Below are positions 7,630 through 14,709 of a stretch of DNA of 32,671 nucleotides, in pieces (positions within the stretch are counted from its first letter, which is position 1; each line of letters begins with the position of its first letter). Position numbers and translations under genes: made by a program. The stretch is from Saprospiraceae bacterium (GTDB taxonomy: Bacteria > Bacteroidota > Bacteroidia > Chitinophagales > Saprospiraceae), in contig JAHDCG010000057.1 in NCBI GenBank assembly GCA_020629965.1, forward strand, positions 4,161 to 36,831, in the 5' to 3' direction. Below the pieces are notes generated by a model. That model searched no databases. It was not told the DNA's origin and was given only the letters and a program-made list of their open reading frames with translations.

Positions 7630-7646
7630 TGCAATCTCTGTGCCAA
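7630..7646 (-). promoter_or_regulatory. Sigma-54 (RpoN) -24/-12 promoter
   Basis: The minus strand reads TTGGCACAGAGATTGCA, fitting the consensus TGGCAC-N5-TTGCW at every conserved position, with GG and GC starts 12 bases apart. It is the only intergenic match I found in the window. RpoN itself and its activator are not in the window. Confidence 0.65.
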
Positions 7647-7696
7647 GTATGGTATTTTTTCTTAATTTATTAAAAAATTTAATATTTGAAAATAAA

Positions 7697-7736
7697 AAAA
7701 GCGACTCGGCTATCCAAAGATAACCGAATCGCTTTT
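7697..7736 (-). terminator. Terminator of the HhH fusion gene
   Basis: An 18-base imperfect stem (AAAAGCGACTCGGCTATC with GATAACCGAATCGCTTTT) is followed on the minus strand by a T-rich tract, about 100 bases after the stop codon at 7840. Confidence 0.8.
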
Positions 7737-7812
7737 ATTTCTTACAGAAAAATCATCAAGAAGCGGCAGCAAAAAGGTCAAGACCGGCAATCACTTTAAA
7801 GCACTTACCGTC

Positions 7813-7842
7813 CGACAACCACCAACTACCACCCATCAACTA
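7813..7842 (-). repeat. Degenerate heptad array containing the stop codon of the HhH fusion gene
   Basis: Read outward on the minus strand, TAGTTGATGGGTGG continues as GTTGGTG and GTTGTCG. The TAG stop (7842-7840) is the first triplet of the array. Type GTTGNNG, shared with 14674, 25394, 28068 and 30486. Confidence 0.75.
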
Positions 7843-8532
7843 TTTTCTCTTGCCGCCGTTCAATTCCACCTGCAAAGTCTTCAACTCTTCCCATTTGCCG
7901 TCGGCAGCCAATTTAGCTTGTTCTGCCCAAGTGGCGGGTTTGTGCATTCTGAAACGCGGGCCTGCTGCGTCGAGTACGCCTTGTACTTTAGATTCTTTAG
8001 CCGTAGCCAAGTCTTTGAAAGTCACGATACCTGCTTCGTTCAGCAAACCGGCAATTTTCGGACCGATGCCTTCGATTTTTTTCAAATCGTCTGCTTTAGC
8101 CTTAGTCGCTGCTTTCTTAGTCGTCGTTTTTTTAGCTGCGGTTTTCTTCGCGGCTGCGGGCTTAGTCGTTGCTTTCTTAGCAGCGGTCTTTTTAGCCGCA
8201 GTTTTCTTTACGGGTGCATCGGCGACTTCATCGACTGCGATGACCGAGTTTTCGACACCTGCAAAGGGAGAAGCCACGTAAGCATCCGCTTGGTGGTCGT
8301 TCTCCCAGGCACCGTTAGCCGCCATGTAGCGGAACTCGTAGCGGTTGCCGGTCGGAATTTCAGCAACGGCTTTGAACTCGCCTTTTGCTGCTTTCATTTT
8401 GTAACCTGCTTCCCAGTTCCAGTCGTTAAAGTCGCCCAAAACGCGGACGTCTTTTGCGTCGATGGCATCGACGGGCAGGGTGAAAGTTACTTTACAAACA
8501 GATTTTGCTTTTTGATACTGCTTTTTCAACAT
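7840..8532 (-). CDS. Glycogen-binding (E-set) domain + Lys/Ala tail + helix-hairpin-helix protein
   Basis: A 230-residue protein with three parts. Residues 12-100 are an isoamylase/AMPK-type E-set (CBM48-like) domain with VRVLGDFNDWNW and YEFRYMAANGAWENDHQAD, the signature of glycogen-binding modules. Residues 108-147 are a low-complexity Lys/Ala/Thr tail (KKTAAKKTAAKK) like histone H1 or bacterial HU tails. Residues 148-230 hold a helix-hairpin-helix region (LKKIEGIGPKIAGLLNEAGI) of the DUF4332 type used for non-specific DNA or protein contacts. No signal peptide is present. The tail and HhH suggest nucleoid association, while the E-set suggests glucan binding. The combination is unusual and its job unknown. 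The stop codon lies inside a heptad array, and the gene has its own terminator. Confidence 0.85.
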   Translation of the reverse strand: MLKKQYQKAKSVCKVTFTLPVDAIDAKDVRVLGDFNDWNWEAGYKMKAAKGEFKAVAEIPTGNRYEFRYMAANGAWENDHQADAYVASPFAGVENSVIAVDEVADAPVKKTAAKKTAAKKATTKPAAAKKTAAKKTTTKKAATKAKADDLKKIEGIGPKIAGLLNEAGIVTFKDLATAKESKVQGVLDAAGPRFRMHKPATWAEQAKLAADGKWEELKTLQVELNGGKRK

Positions 8533-9017
8533 AATGGTTGTGTGTTGTGATAAGACCGTGAGAGTCTTTTAAATGAGTCAAGATTGAAGTCGGATAAATT
8601 CCGTCTTTAAAGCTCATTTGTCAGCAAGACAGAATTTTATTCTTTGGAGAAGATTTGCGATGAGGAAATAAACACTTTCGTTTATTGAACCTCAATAAAG
8701 ACGCGACTTTCAAGTTAAGTCACATCTATAAATTGAATTAGTGTAAAAAATACACTAATATTCAATTTTTATGCAAAACTATGGGTTATTTAGTTGAAAA
8801 CCAAACTTTTACGTCATTTGTTCGTTAGCGAAATTTCGCACCACAAAATTTTATTCTGCAAGCGATTTTAATTCAACCAAGCCTTTAGAATAGTTGTCTG
8901 AAAATTCGACTATTTCCCGTTAAAATTTGCTCATCCCATTTTTAGCAAAATAATTTAAGGTTGTCGCAAATGATAAACATTTGCGTATTTGTATAAAATT
9001 TCTAAAAAAATTAACAA
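8533..9017. other. AT-rich gene-free region with two hairpins
   Basis: No gene is seen. It contains a long hairpin (ATTGAATTAGTGTA with TACACTAATATTCAAT, about 8732-8767) and a perfect 8-base stem, CGCAAATG (8965-8972) with CATTTGCG (8978-8985). It should hold the promoter of the HhH fusion gene, but no convincing TAnnTTTG was found on the minus strand. Confidence 0.5.
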
Positions 9018-9059
9018 AAAAAAACTTCGCTGCAGCCTCAAAAGCCGCAACGAAGTTTT
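9018..9059 (-). terminator. Terminator of the 2-oxo acid dehydrogenase gene
   Basis: AAAACTTCGCTGC (9021-9033) pairs with GCAACGAAGTTTT (9047-9059), with a T-rich run following on the minus strand. It lies about 57 bases past the stop codon, beyond the heptamer array. Confidence 0.8.
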
Positions 9060-9065
9060 AATTTT

Positions 9066-9121
9066 CTCACCTCTCACCTCTCACCTCTCACCTCTCACCT
9101 CTCACCTCTCACCTCTCACCT
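9066..9121 (-). repeat. Perfect heptamer array, 8 x CTCACCT
   Basis: Exactly eight perfect copies of CTCACCT (56 bases). On the coding strand (minus) the unit is AGGTGAG, and the first unit supplies the last codon AGG and the TGA stop of the dehydrogenase gene. It is the most homogeneous array in the window and thus probably recently expanded. Confidence 0.95.
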
Positions 9122-11542
9122 CAAAGCAGGATACTCCCCCGGATTCGCCTCGTGCATCATCCCGTAAATTCTCTCAAAAATATCTTCCGCATTCGGCTTG
9201 CTGAAATAATCACCGTCGCTGCCGTAGGGCGGTCGATGCGGACGCGCCGCCAAAGTCTGCGGTTTGCTGTCCAAGTACTTGTAACCGTTTTGCTTTTCCA
9301 AAACCTCCTGCATCATGTAGGAAGTGCCGCCGCCGGGTACGTCTTCATCCAAAAACAGGACGCGGTTTGTCTTCTTAATGCTTTCCACAATGCGGCTTTC
9401 GAGGTCGAAAGGCAGCAGCGTTTGCACATCGATGAGTTCGACCGAAATGCCTTTTTTCTCCAACAGTTTAATGCCCGCTTTCGCAATGCGTACACACGAA
9501 CCGTAAGTCACCAAAGTCACATCCGTACCCGCCTGTAGGACTTCCGGCACGCCCAAGGGCACCGTAAATTCGCCGATATTGACGGGTAATTCTTCTTTCA
9601 GACGGTAGCCGTTCAGACACTCGACGACGATAGCCGGGTCGTTGCTTTGCAGCAACGTATTGTACATGCCGGCGGCGCGGGTCATATCGCGGGGTACACA
9701 CATATACATACCGCGCAGACTGTGAATCATCATACCCATCGGACTGCCCGAGTGCCAAATGCCTTCGAGGCGATGACCGCGGGTGCGAATAATCGCCGGT
9801 GCCGCCTGTTTGCCGCCGCTGCGGTAGCGCAGGGTCGCCAGGTCGTCGGTCAGCGGCTGCAGACCGTAGATGAGGTAATCAAGGTACTGAATTTCTGCAA
9901 TCGGACGCAAACCGCGCATCGCCATACCGATGGCCTGCCCCATGATAGACCATTCACGGATGCCGGTATCGAAAACGCGACTTTCACCGTATTTTTCCTG
10001 CATTCCCGCAAAGCCCTGATTGACATCACCGATGTGCCCGACGTCTTCACCGAAAGCATAAATGCGCGGGTCGTTTTTGAGTTTGGCATCGAAAAAGGCG
10101 TTCAAAATTTCGTAGCCGTTTTTCTTTTTCGGCTTGTCGCCGTATTGCGCTTTGACAACGGGAATGCGCAGTGCCGACTTTTCGCCGGTATCGTATAAAT
10201 CGCTGTGAAAATGTGCGTCGGCGGTCTCGTAATTTTTGCGAATTAGAGTCCGCAAATCCTTCATCGGTTCGTTTTCTTCACCGAGCAAATCGTAGCCGAC
10301 CCGCTTCGCAATGCGCGTCAATTCGTGCATTTGCGGCGTGCGCAGATTCGTGAGTTTGCTGATGTATTCTTCTACCAAAGTCGGTTTCGAACTGTGCGCT
10401 TTGATGCGTTGCAGGATATTCAACAACTCTAACCGCTGCTCCTTATTCGGATTCATAAAAGCAGCCCAAGCACGGTCGCGGCATTCGCGCACGTATTTTT
10501 TCGCGTCGGTCTTGATTCTTTTGATGTCTTCTTCCGTCGCAATGCCTTCTTTAACCAGCCATTCGCCCATGACCTTGATGCAGTCGTGCTCTTTTTCCCA
10601 AGCCAATCGCTCGGCGGTTTTGTAGCGTTCGTGTGAGCCGGAGGTCGAGTGCCCCTGCGGTTGCGTCACCTCGTCGATATGCAGCAGGGCGGGAATGTGT
10701 GTGCGGCGCGTTTTCTCGACGGCGGTGCGGTAAACGTTGCGCAGGGCGGCGTAATCGTGAGCCTTTTCGTAGTAAATATCCATGCCCGTGCCGGAGTCAT
10801 CAGAGGCGATTTGAAAACCTGCGAGGGCTTCGGAAATACTGGCTTTGGTGGTCTGAAATTCTTTGGGAACGGAAATGCCGTAGCCGTCGTCCCATACGTT
10901 GACCATCATCGGTACGCGCATCACGCAGGCAGCGTTGATGCTCTCCCAAAAGATACCTTCACTGGTGCTTGCGTCGCCGATGGTGACGAAGGTAACTTCA
11001 TTTCCCGCGTCGGAAAAATCGGTATTTTTCAGTTTTTTGTTCTCCCGATATTTGCGCGAAGCGAGGGCGAGACCCAAGCCGCGCGCCATTTGTCCGGCGG
11101 TGCTGCTGATGCCGGCGGAGGTATTGGGCCGGTCGAGGTGGCTGATCCAATTGCCGTTGTCGTCGATGGAGCGCGTGGTAAAATGCCCCGTCATTTGTCT
11201 GCCTTTGGCGAAGGGGTCGTTGGCACTGTCGGCGTAGAGTTGAGCAAAAAGGTCTTCTACGTCGGCGATGCCGAGGGCGAGCATCAGCGTCTGGTCGCGG
11301 TAGTAGCCGCTGCGCCAGTCACCTTTGCGGTACTCACGGGCGAGGGCGACCTGCGGCACTTCTTTACCGTCGCCGGTAATTCCGAATTTGGCTTTACCCG
11401 TCAATACTTCTTTGCGGGCGGTCAGGCTTGCTTCGCGGCTGATACAACTCAACTTAAAATCTTCGAGTGCTTCTTCGGCAAACGATTGTTTTTTACTTTG
11501 CGAGAGAGTGGTGGTGAGGTCGATTTCTGTTCTGTCTTCCAT
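9116..11542 (-). CDS. Branched-chain 2-oxo acid dehydrogenase E1, alpha-beta fusion
   Basis: An 808-residue fusion of both E1 subunits of a thiamine-diphosphate 2-oxo acid dehydrogenase, most like 2-oxoisovalerate dehydrogenase. It would decarboxylate branched-chain 2-oxo acids and pass the acyl group to an E2 lipoyl protein. The alpha part (about 1-400) has GYYRDQTLMLALG, GHFTTR and the ThDP motif starting GDASTSEG. The beta part (about 455-808) has FGEDVGHIGDVNQGFAGM, DTGIREWSIMGQAIGMA, TRGHRLEGIWHSGSPMG and VTLVTYGS. A linker of about 50 residues joins them. Fusion forms are known in Bacteroidota. In this lineage the product feeds iso-branched fatty acid synthesis and Val/Leu/Ile breakdown. 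E2 and E3 are not nearby. The stop codon falls in the first unit of a perfect heptamer array. Confidence 0.92.
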   Translation of the reverse strand: MEDRTEIDLTTTLSQSKKQSFAEEALEDFKLSCISREASLTARKEVLTGKAKFGITGDGKEVPQVALAREYRKGDWRSGYYRDQTLMLALGIADVEDLFAQLYADSANDPFAKGRQMTGHFTTRSIDDNGNWISHLDRPNTSAGISSTAGQMARGLGLALASRKYRENKKLKNTDFSDAGNEVTFVTIGDASTSEGIFWESINAACVMRVPMMVNVWDDGYGISVPKEFQTTKASISEALAGFQIASDDSGTGMDIYYEKAHDYAALRNVYRTAVEKTRRTHIPALLHIDEVTQPQGHSTSGSHERYKTAERLAWEKEHDCIKVMGEWLVKEGIATEEDIKRIKTDAKKYVRECRDRAWAAFMNPNKEQRLELLNILQRIKAHSSKPTLVEEYISKLTNLRTPQMHELTRIAKRVGYDLLGEENEPMKDLRTLIRKNYETADAHFHSDLYDTGEKSALRIPVVKAQYGDKPKKKNGYEILNAFFDAKLKNDPRIYAFGEDVGHIGDVNQGFAGMQEKYGESRVFDTGIREWSIMGQAIGMAMRGLRPIAEIQYLDYLIYGLQPLTDDLATLRYRSGGKQAAPAIIRTRGHRLEGIWHSGSPMGMMIHSLRGMYMCVPRDMTRAAGMYNTLLQSNDPAIVVECLNGYRLKEELPVNIGEFTVPLGVPEVLQAGTDVTLVTYGSCVRIAKAGIKLLEKKGISVELIDVQTLLPFDLESRIVESIKKTNRVLFLDEDVPGGGTSYMMQEVLEKQNGYKYLDSKPQTLAARPHRPPYGSDGDYFSKPNAEDIFERIYGMMHEANPGEYPALR

Positions 11543-11984
11543 GCGCGCGTGTAGATTTTAAGGTAAAATAAATTTTCGGTTCGGTTAGGCTGTCAAATAA
11601 AAAGGTTCGAGCGGTCGGGGGCGGCTTTTATTCCGAATAACAATAAAAAATCCGACTGAAAAGAATAAAAAGTAATATAAAATATAAATTCAGAATAAAA
11701 TTTCTCGAAACTGTTTTGTATTTCTGCAAATATACATAAAATTTGGTGAATTTTAATCACGGGTGTTTTTGTTTTTTGGTTTTTGAACGGGATGCGAGTG
11801 AGGCGGGGTTATTTTAATAAATACGCGGGTGAGAGATTTTGTTTGCCGATTGGGAAATAAGCGGGAAATTTTGGTAGTTTTGTGAGGAAGTGGGGTTACG
11901 TGTTTTTTTAATCCGCAGAGGCGGGGATAGCCGGTATAAGGAACACTCTTACTTCAACCGAGTCCGTTTTGAGAAATATCAAAC
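11543..11984. other. Gene-free region with candidate promoter of the dehydrogenase gene
   Basis: A -7 match (TATATTTG) occurs on the minus strand at 11734-11727, about 185 bases before the dehydrogenase ATG, without a clear -33 box. The rest (11740-11984) is AT-rich with G-rich patches; no gene or repeat was recognised. Confidence 0.35.
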
Positions 11985-12434
11985 ATGAAAATGCTGACAT
12001 TTATAAATAAACATGAGTGGATATTTAAACTGATTTCAGCTTTAACTCTTGGCTTATTTCTTCTGTCGAAGTTAAGCATAATTGACTTGAATAAAGTTGA
12101 TTACCGCTTAACGATGATAATCAGCTTTTCATTTATGTTACCGTTCTTGTGCTGTATAGTTGTTTATGCGAGCAAAACTTATTCTGTAAACGGCATCACT
12201 ACCATGTTTAAAGGCATCAAAACTTGGACGATTTTCGTATTATTCTGTGCAATATTGGTTCATCAATTTTCCGACAGCCCCATTAAAGAAAATATTTTCA
12301 ATGAGACAAATAAATCATTGATACGTTTTTTTATTAATGAAGTCGGAAGCATGACCCTACTGACTTTTTTCTTTTCTGCCTTTGCATTTGGTCAGGTATT
12401 TTTGATAAAGCAATCTTTTCAAGATAATTTGTAG
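11985..12434 (+). CDS. Small integral membrane protein, unknown family
   Basis: A 149-residue protein I do not recognise. Four hydrophobic segments are visible (about residues 12-31, 42-62, 80-96 and 120-140), separated by short polar loops; a loop rich in Asn and Lys (98-115) lies before the last. There is no signal peptide and no catalytic motif. The gene is clearly richer in A and T than its neighbours (codons such as ATA, TTA, AAA, AAT), unlike the GC-rich style of flanking genes, so recent acquisition is plausible. It shares a bidirectional terminator with the convergent lipoprotein gene. The reading frame, the ATG and consistent hydrophobic periodicity argue that it is real. Confidence 0.65.
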   Translation: MKMLTFINKHEWIFKLISALTLGLFLLSKLSIIDLNKVDYRLTMIISFSFMLPFLCCIVVYASKTYSVNGITTMFKGIKTWTIFVLFCAILVHQFSDSPIKENIFNETNKSLIRFFINEVGSMTLLTFFFSAFAFGQVFLIKQSFQDNL

Positions 12435-12551
12435 AAATCGGAAACTTTATTTTCGGGTTAATTTGGGTATTTGGATTTAGGAAATAGTGTTTCCGGGTGG
12501 TTTTGTTCGAACCTGTTTTAAGTCTTCGATTATTACCGTTCTAAACTAAAA

Positions 12552-12588
12552 AAGAGCCGAGCGCACCCCGCACTCGGCTCTTCCTTTT
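12552..12588. terminator. Bidirectional terminator between convergent genes
   Basis: AAGAGCCGAG (12552-12561) pairs perfectly with CTCGGCTCTT (12573-12582), flanked by A and T runs. It serves both the membrane protein and the lipoprotein gene. Confidence 0.85.
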
Positions 12589-12611
12589 TAAAACATCAAT
12601 CTCAATTTTTG

Positions 12612-13658
12612 TTACAAAGAAAAACACTCCACCACCTTACAAACCAAAACGATATCATCTCCCACTTTTTCATTAAAACATACCTTAACAAAAGGGTCGT
12701 TTTCGCCTAAGTCATCGCCGTTGGCATCCGAGCCGAAGTCGTAAGTCGTTACGCTGCGGACTGCGTTGTCGTCCTGCAAATTTTGAGTGAAAAGCGTACC
12801 CTGCGTAATAAAACGAGAAGCAAACGGACGGTAGCACAAACGGTCGTGGGGTGCGGTGTACAGTCCGACTTGTGTTTCTTCCTGAAAAGTCGGTAGGTCG
12901 AACATCGTCAAGGTCGTATAGTAATTATTGCCCGCGCTGTTGTTGATGAACGGAATGTGGATTTTGTATTCGAGGTTATACAGCGTTTCAAAACTGAACA
13001 AGTCTGCATCCGGTACCGTGGTACGGATTTGCATCATCGGGCCGGAGGTGCTGTTAATCGGGTCGATGAAGTTGAGATTATTACCGTCGGTAAATTGCAA
13101 ATTGTATGACTGCGAGGTCAAAAAGTCGAACTCTACGAGCTGACCGGGCTGACGTGCGTCGTCGTCGCAGTCGTCTTTGGCGTAAAATACGAGATTGTCC
13201 CAATCGCCTTGATTATCGACGTTGACGTAGCAGCCGGCGACAAATAAGTTGTCAAAAACCAAAGAGCCTTTGGAGTACGGGCCGGGGCAGGTATTGAGCA
13301 AATCACCGGTGCTGCCGCGATATAAATCGACATCGCCGCCGATAAAAGTGCCGTTGCCGATGTCGCAGGGATTTTCGACGCCTTGACCGAATTCCATATT
13401 AAGCACATCGCCGTTGACGGTAGATTGGGGACAGGAAACTGCGGAAGAATTAGTGTAAACGGAAGCCGTGCTGCCGAGGGTCAGCGAGCCGATAGTCTGC
13501 GAAAAGAAGGTACCGATGCGACTGACGCGCAGGTCTAAAGCAGTACGGTCGCTGCTGTCTTCCGTGACGGTTTCGGGCAGCGGGGCGGTATTTTCTTTTT
13601 GGCAAGCAGTGAAAAGCAAAGTAAAAGAAGCGATTACAAAGGGTAAAATTTTTCTCAT
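12612..13658 (-). CDS. Predicted lipoprotein, unknown family
   Basis: A 348-residue protein with a lipoprotein signal (MRKILPFVIASFTLLFTAC, lipobox LFTAC with Cys19) followed by QKEN; it should be anchored to the inner or outer membrane. The mature part is rich in Asn, Asp and Thr with many aromatic residues and ten or more cysteines (SCPQS, NPCDIG, NTCPG, VAGCYV, DDCDDDA), suggesting a disulfide-stabilised beta structure. The DDCDDDAR and GSDANGDD stretches could bind calcium. No known domain is recognised and no T9SS tail is present. It has a well-formed promoter (13716-13684) with a 10-base inverted repeat just upstream, so it may be specifically regulated. Confidence 0.8.
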   Translation of the reverse strand: MRKILPFVIASFTLLFTACQKENTAPLPETVTEDSSDRTALDLRVSRIGTFFSQTIGSLTLGSTASVYTNSSAVSCPQSTVNGDVLNMEFGQGVENPCDIGNGTFIGGDVDLYRGSTGDLLNTCPGPYSKGSLVFDNLFVAGCYVNVDNQGDWDNLVFYAKDDCDDDARQPGQLVEFDFLTSQSYNLQFTDGNNLNFIDPINSTSGPMMQIRTTVPDADLFSFETLYNLEYKIHIPFINNSAGNNYYTTLTMFDLPTFQEETQVGLYTAPHDRLCYRPFASRFITQGTLFTQNLQDDNAVRSVTTYDFGSDANGDDLGENDPFVKVCFNEKVGDDIVLVCKVVECFSL

Positions 13659-13683
13659 GGTGAGAGTTTTTTTTTGGATTTAA

Positions 13684-13716
13684 CAAAAGTATGCGCGGGG
13701 AGCAAAGGGGGGCAAA
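13684..13716 (-). promoter_or_regulatory. Bacteroidota promoter of the lipoprotein gene
   Basis: On the minus strand, TTTG (13716-13713) and TACTTTTG (13691-13684) are separated by 21 bases, giving both consensus boxes. Predicted start is about 13677, with a leader of roughly 20 bases. Confidence 0.6.
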
Positions 13717-13724
13717 CAGAGAAA

Positions 13725-13755
13725 TATCGAAACGAGCTACACGGGCGTTTCGATA
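13725..13755. promoter_or_regulatory. 10-base inverted repeat upstream of the lipoprotein promoter
   Basis: TATCGAAACG (13725-13734) and CGTTTCGATA (13746-13755) are perfect inverted repeats with an 11-base spacer, just upstream of the -33 box. The layout suits an activator or repressor site; a hairpin is the alternative. Confidence 0.45.
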
Positions 13756-13958
13756 CGTTGGATTTTCTTTTACGGAAAACAAAAAATGCGAGAAAGGAAG
13801 GTTGCGAGATACAAATATCGAAGTACTTATTCAGCAAATTTAGCGCAAATCTCGCCGTCAAACCGTTTTGAGCTGCGGTTACGCTTTAAATTACTTATTT
13901 GCAGGGAGGAGAAACGGACACCTAAAGCGGACAACAACCCGGAATCAAATTTATCGGC

Positions 13959-13966
13959 TATATTTG
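13959..13966 (+). promoter_or_regulatory. -7 element (TATATTTG) of the conserved hypothetical gene
   Basis: TATATTTG lies 20 bases before the ATG at 13987, predicting a leader of about 14 bases. No clear -33 TTTG. Confidence 0.45.
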
Positions 13967-13986
13967 TGAAAAATTAAAACGCAAAC

Positions 13987-14529
13987 ATGGAAATACAGAA
14001 CTTCAAAAAAAAGGTAGCTACTTACAAAACCATTCTCAAAAATACCCGCGCCTACCGCACCGTGTGGAAAGAGAAACTGCGCGATAAAATCATCAACAAG
14101 CTCACAGAAATTACCAATGAAGCCGAACTCGACGTAGAAATCACCACCAAGTCGGACTTTGAAAACCTCGAAGCGGTCATCCTTTCGCTCGGCGACGTAA
14201 AAAGCGGCATGTATCAAGAGGTCAGCGACAGCATCAAAAGGCACTTGATAAAACACAACGGCTCGTTGGTCTATCAGCAGCTTTTTAACGGCAAAGTGAT
14301 GGTGGTAGTCAACTATCCTTTCATCGAAAATTACGGACAGCCGCACCCGCCCAAAACCATTGCCATTTACCGCCCCGACGAACTGCGCGAGCCGTTCTTC
14401 GTGCGCCACTTGGAGGTCCTGATGAATGAAATCACAAATTGGGAAGACTACGATGACGACGAGCCGAACCAGCGGATTGGGTTTAAAATGAATTTTCAGC
14501 AGCCGGCACCGGAGAGAGTCGAGGAGTGA
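13987..14529 (+). CDS. Conserved hypothetical cytosolic protein
   Basis: A 180-residue soluble protein without signal peptide or membrane segment; I do not recognise its family. The N-terminal 65 residues are basic and helical (FKKKVATYKTILKNTRAYRT and a Lys-rich helix). A central alpha/beta portion follows (DVEITTKSDFENLEAVILSL, then LVYQQLFNGKVMVVVNYPFI), then a proline-containing stretch (PHPPKTIAIYRPDELREPF) and an acidic tail (WEDYDDDEPN). The codon use matches the neighbours. It has a short leader and its own terminator, and six heptad units of NTTAGAY type start three bases after its stop. A conserved Bacteroidota family is likely but cannot be shown here. Confidence 0.75.
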   Translation: MEIQNFKKKVATYKTILKNTRAYRTVWKEKLRDKIINKLTEITNEAELDVEITTKSDFENLEAVILSLGDVKSGMYQEVSDSIKRHLIKHNGSLVYQQLFNGKVMVVVNYPFIENYGQPHPPKTIAIYRPDELREPFFVRHLEVLMNEITNWEDYDDDEPNQRIGFKMNFQQPAPERVEE

Positions 14530-14532
14530 GAA

Positions 14533-14577
14533 TTTAGATATTAGATGTTAGATTTTAGACGTTAGATTTTAGACTGC
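14533..14577 (+). repeat. Degenerate heptad array, NTTAGAY type, at 3' end of the hypothetical gene
   Basis: Six in-register units follow the TGA stop: TTTAGAT, ATTAGAT, GTTAGAT, TTTAGAC, GTTAGAT, TTTAGAC, ending TGCTT. Outward-reading and matched by the inverted copy at 3722-3756. Confidence 0.85.
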
Positions 14578-14604
14578 TTTACGTCTCTGCTGACGTTAAT
14601 TGAA

Positions 14605-14638
14605 AAAGCCGCTTTACCTTTAAAAGTAAAGCGGCTTT
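14605..14638. terminator. Bidirectional terminator
   Basis: A 13-base stem, AAAGCCGCTTTAC (14605-14617) with GTAAAGCGGCTTT (14626-14638), lies between two convergent genes; the A run on the left gives a T run for the minus-strand gene. Confidence 0.8.
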
Positions 14639-14673
14639 CGTGTATCATATCATACTCGGGGGCAAAAACCGTA

Positions 14674-14709
14674 CCCCACCAACACCCACCACCAACCAAC
14701 CATCAACTA
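14674..14709 (-). repeat. Degenerate heptad array containing the stop codon of the caspase-like gene
   Basis: Outward on the minus strand: TAGTTGATGG, then GTTGGTT, GGTGGTG, GGTGTTG. The TAG stop (14709-14707) opens the array. Confidence 0.72.

Noticed and set aside
7464-7646. N-terminal extension of RsmG
   Set aside because: The extra frame crosses a sigma-54 promoter, a terminator and a heptad array; the family length is met from 7463.
9066-9121. CRISPR array
   Set aside because: The units are 7 bases and directly abutting, with no spacers; the other arrays are equally spacer-free.
10649-11554. Long plus-strand frame opposite the dehydrogenase gene
   Set aside because: It is antisense to well-conserved E1 alpha motifs and has no family resemblance.
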